A program made the position numbers and the translations under genes. Of a stretch of DNA of 6,888 nucleotides, positions 6,046-6,888 are shown piece by piece. Origin of the DNA: an uncultured Flavihumibacter sp. Lineage in GTDB: Bacteria > Bacteroidota > Bacteroidia > Chitinophagales > Chitinophagaceae. A model generated the notes under the pieces. The model saw only the letters and a program-made list of their open reading frames with translations, searched no databases and was not told where the DNA came from. The DNA lies in the NCBI GenBank assembly GCA_946481605.1, contig CAMLPA010000173.1:1-6888 (forward strand). Direction: 5' to 3'. The first letter of the stretch is position 1. Each line of letters begins with the position of its first letter.

Positions 6046-6888
6046 ATGAAGAAGTTATACCTCGTAGTCCTGCTGTTTACGGTGCTCTGGTCCTGCAAAA
6101 AGGATATGGGCACACCGGAGGGAATGCTGCCGGATGATACAACGTTCAACCTTACCCTCAAAGAGGTGCTGGTAACCGTGCCTTCGGGTGTAACATTGAA
6201 CCTGGAGGGTAGTTCGGTATTTTCGTATGGCATGGAAAAAGCGGTGGATGGTTCAGGAAAATCATCCATAGCATTCGAGCAGGGGAAATTTGTATTGGCA
6301 TGGCTGGTGGATAAAAACGGGCAGCCGCTGATGGCAGGATTGATTACTGATAGTACTTCCGAAATATCGCCTGCGAGTACTGCGAAAGCATTGTTGTACC
6401 TGGCGTACAATATACCCTTGCAGATAGATTCACTTTCGCCGTATTTCATCAACAACATCAGCCTGTTGGCAGGAGCAAAAGAATGGGAAACTCAGTTCGT
6501 GGAAATGTTCCGGGCCGATCCGCTTGTGCTTTCCAAACAAACTTATATTCCGGCGCTCCGCACGAAGCTGGAAGAAATGGTGGGTGTTTTCGATCCCGCT
6601 GATATCCGTGCACAATCTAAAGCCGCCGATATACTGGTAGATGCGAATGATATCAGGAGCGGGTTGCAGGTGTTGGAAGAAGGGCTCAGCCAGTTCCAGG
6701 TATCGAACCAGCGCAGGAGAAGGACCCATGCCTTTCTGTATAAAATGTATTACCGCGACCTCGATGATAAGTACCATGTGGTGATTCCTTCAGTAGATAA
6801 ATCCAGTAAGTCGGATAAAGATTATCCTGTAGGTCCCGTGGCTGCAATCAATGGATTTCTTTCAGAAGTGGGAAAGAATATTGAAGGA
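6046..6888 (+). CDS. lipoprotein of unrecognised family (3' end outside window)
   Basis: An uninterrupted frame of 281 codons runs from the ATG at 6046 to the right edge with no stop. The N-terminus MKKLYLVVLLFTVLWSC is a lipoprotein signal peptide: two lysines, a hydrophobic core and a lipobox L-W-S-C with the lipidated residue at Cys17; Trp at -2 is unusual. The mature part begins CKKDMGTPEG, a common beginning for Bacteroidota lipoproteins. Residues 36-105 look beta-rich; a segment near 107-121 (ISPASTAKALLYLAY) starts a more helical part; a basic cluster RRRR sits at 223-226. I do not recognise the family. In-frame ATGs at 6001 and 6004 would put a polar extension before the signal peptide, so 6046 is preferred. 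It is transcribed divergently from the sigma operon and shares its upstream region, so it may belong to the same regulon; this is inferred. Confidence 0.8.
   Translation, partial: MKKLYLVVLLFTVLWSCKKDMGTPEGMLPDDTTFNLTLKEVLVTVPSGVTLNLEGSSVFSYGMEKAVDGSGKSSIAFEQGKFVLAWLVDKNGQPLMAGLITDSTSEISPASTAKALLYLAYNIPLQIDSLSPYFINNISLLAGAKEWETQFVEMFRADPLVLSKQTYIPALRTKLEEMVGVFDPADIRAQSKAADILVDANDIRSGLQVLEEGLSQFQVSNQRRRRTHAFLYKMYYRDLDDKYHVVIPSVDKSSKSDKDYPVGPVAAINGFLSEVGKNIEG

Noticed and set aside
5982..6777. Minus-strand open frames of 158 and 115 codons (5982-6458, 6430-6777)
   Set aside because: They are antisense to the lipoprotein frame, which runs 281 codons without a stop and starts with a lipoprotein signal peptide. 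The antisense products show no domain features.
1..6888. CRISPR array, Cas genes, tRNA/rRNA, insertion sequence or phage genes
   Set aside because: I looked for these because of the TPR-CHAT/sigma parallel with type III-E CRISPR. I saw no regularly spaced direct repeats, no Cas-like protein, no transposase and no RNA gene in the window.

Overview
The window looks like a piece of a Bacteroidota chromosome, most likely from a Chitinophagia/Sphingobacteriia-type organism. This rests on the moderate base composition, the absence of Shine-Dalgarno-like sequence before the starts, Ala-Gln signal-peptide cleavage sites, a lipoprotein whose mature end begins Cys-Lys-Lys-Asp, and an ECF sigma factor beside a non-zinc anti-sigma-like membrane protein. 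The lineage is an inference from style; no marker gene is present.

Layout: bases 1-170 hold the 3' end of a + strand membrane protein resembling the DUF808/YedI family. After a 180-base gap containing a two-part inverted repeat comes a complete secreted amidohydrolase (351-1673, +). It converges with a three-gene minus-strand operon, with only two bases between the facing stop codons. In transcription order the operon is: an ECF sigma-70 family factor (5325-5903), a single-pass membrane protein with an anti-sigma-like cytosolic N-terminus and a TPR-like periplasmic part (4622-5332, overlapping the sigma gene by 8 bases), and a large TPR-CHAT caspase-like protease with a signal peptide and a C-terminal membrane anchor (1676-4603). 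A 142-base divergent spacer containing a perfect 12-base-pair inverted repeat separates the operon from an unrecognised + strand lipoprotein gene (6046 onward), which runs off the window.

The operon is the point of interest. The sigma factor should act on RNA polymerase, the membrane protein should hold it at the inner membrane, and the CHAT peptidase is predicted to face the periplasm, the same side as the TPR part of the presumed anti-sigma. This suggests protease-controlled transcription in which CHAT cleavage releases the sigma factor. It would be a non-CRISPR, envelope-located parallel to the Csx29 (TPR-CHAT)/Csx30/sigma arrangement of type III-E CRISPR systems. Family identities and catalytic residues are read from the sequence; the pathway is a hypothesis.
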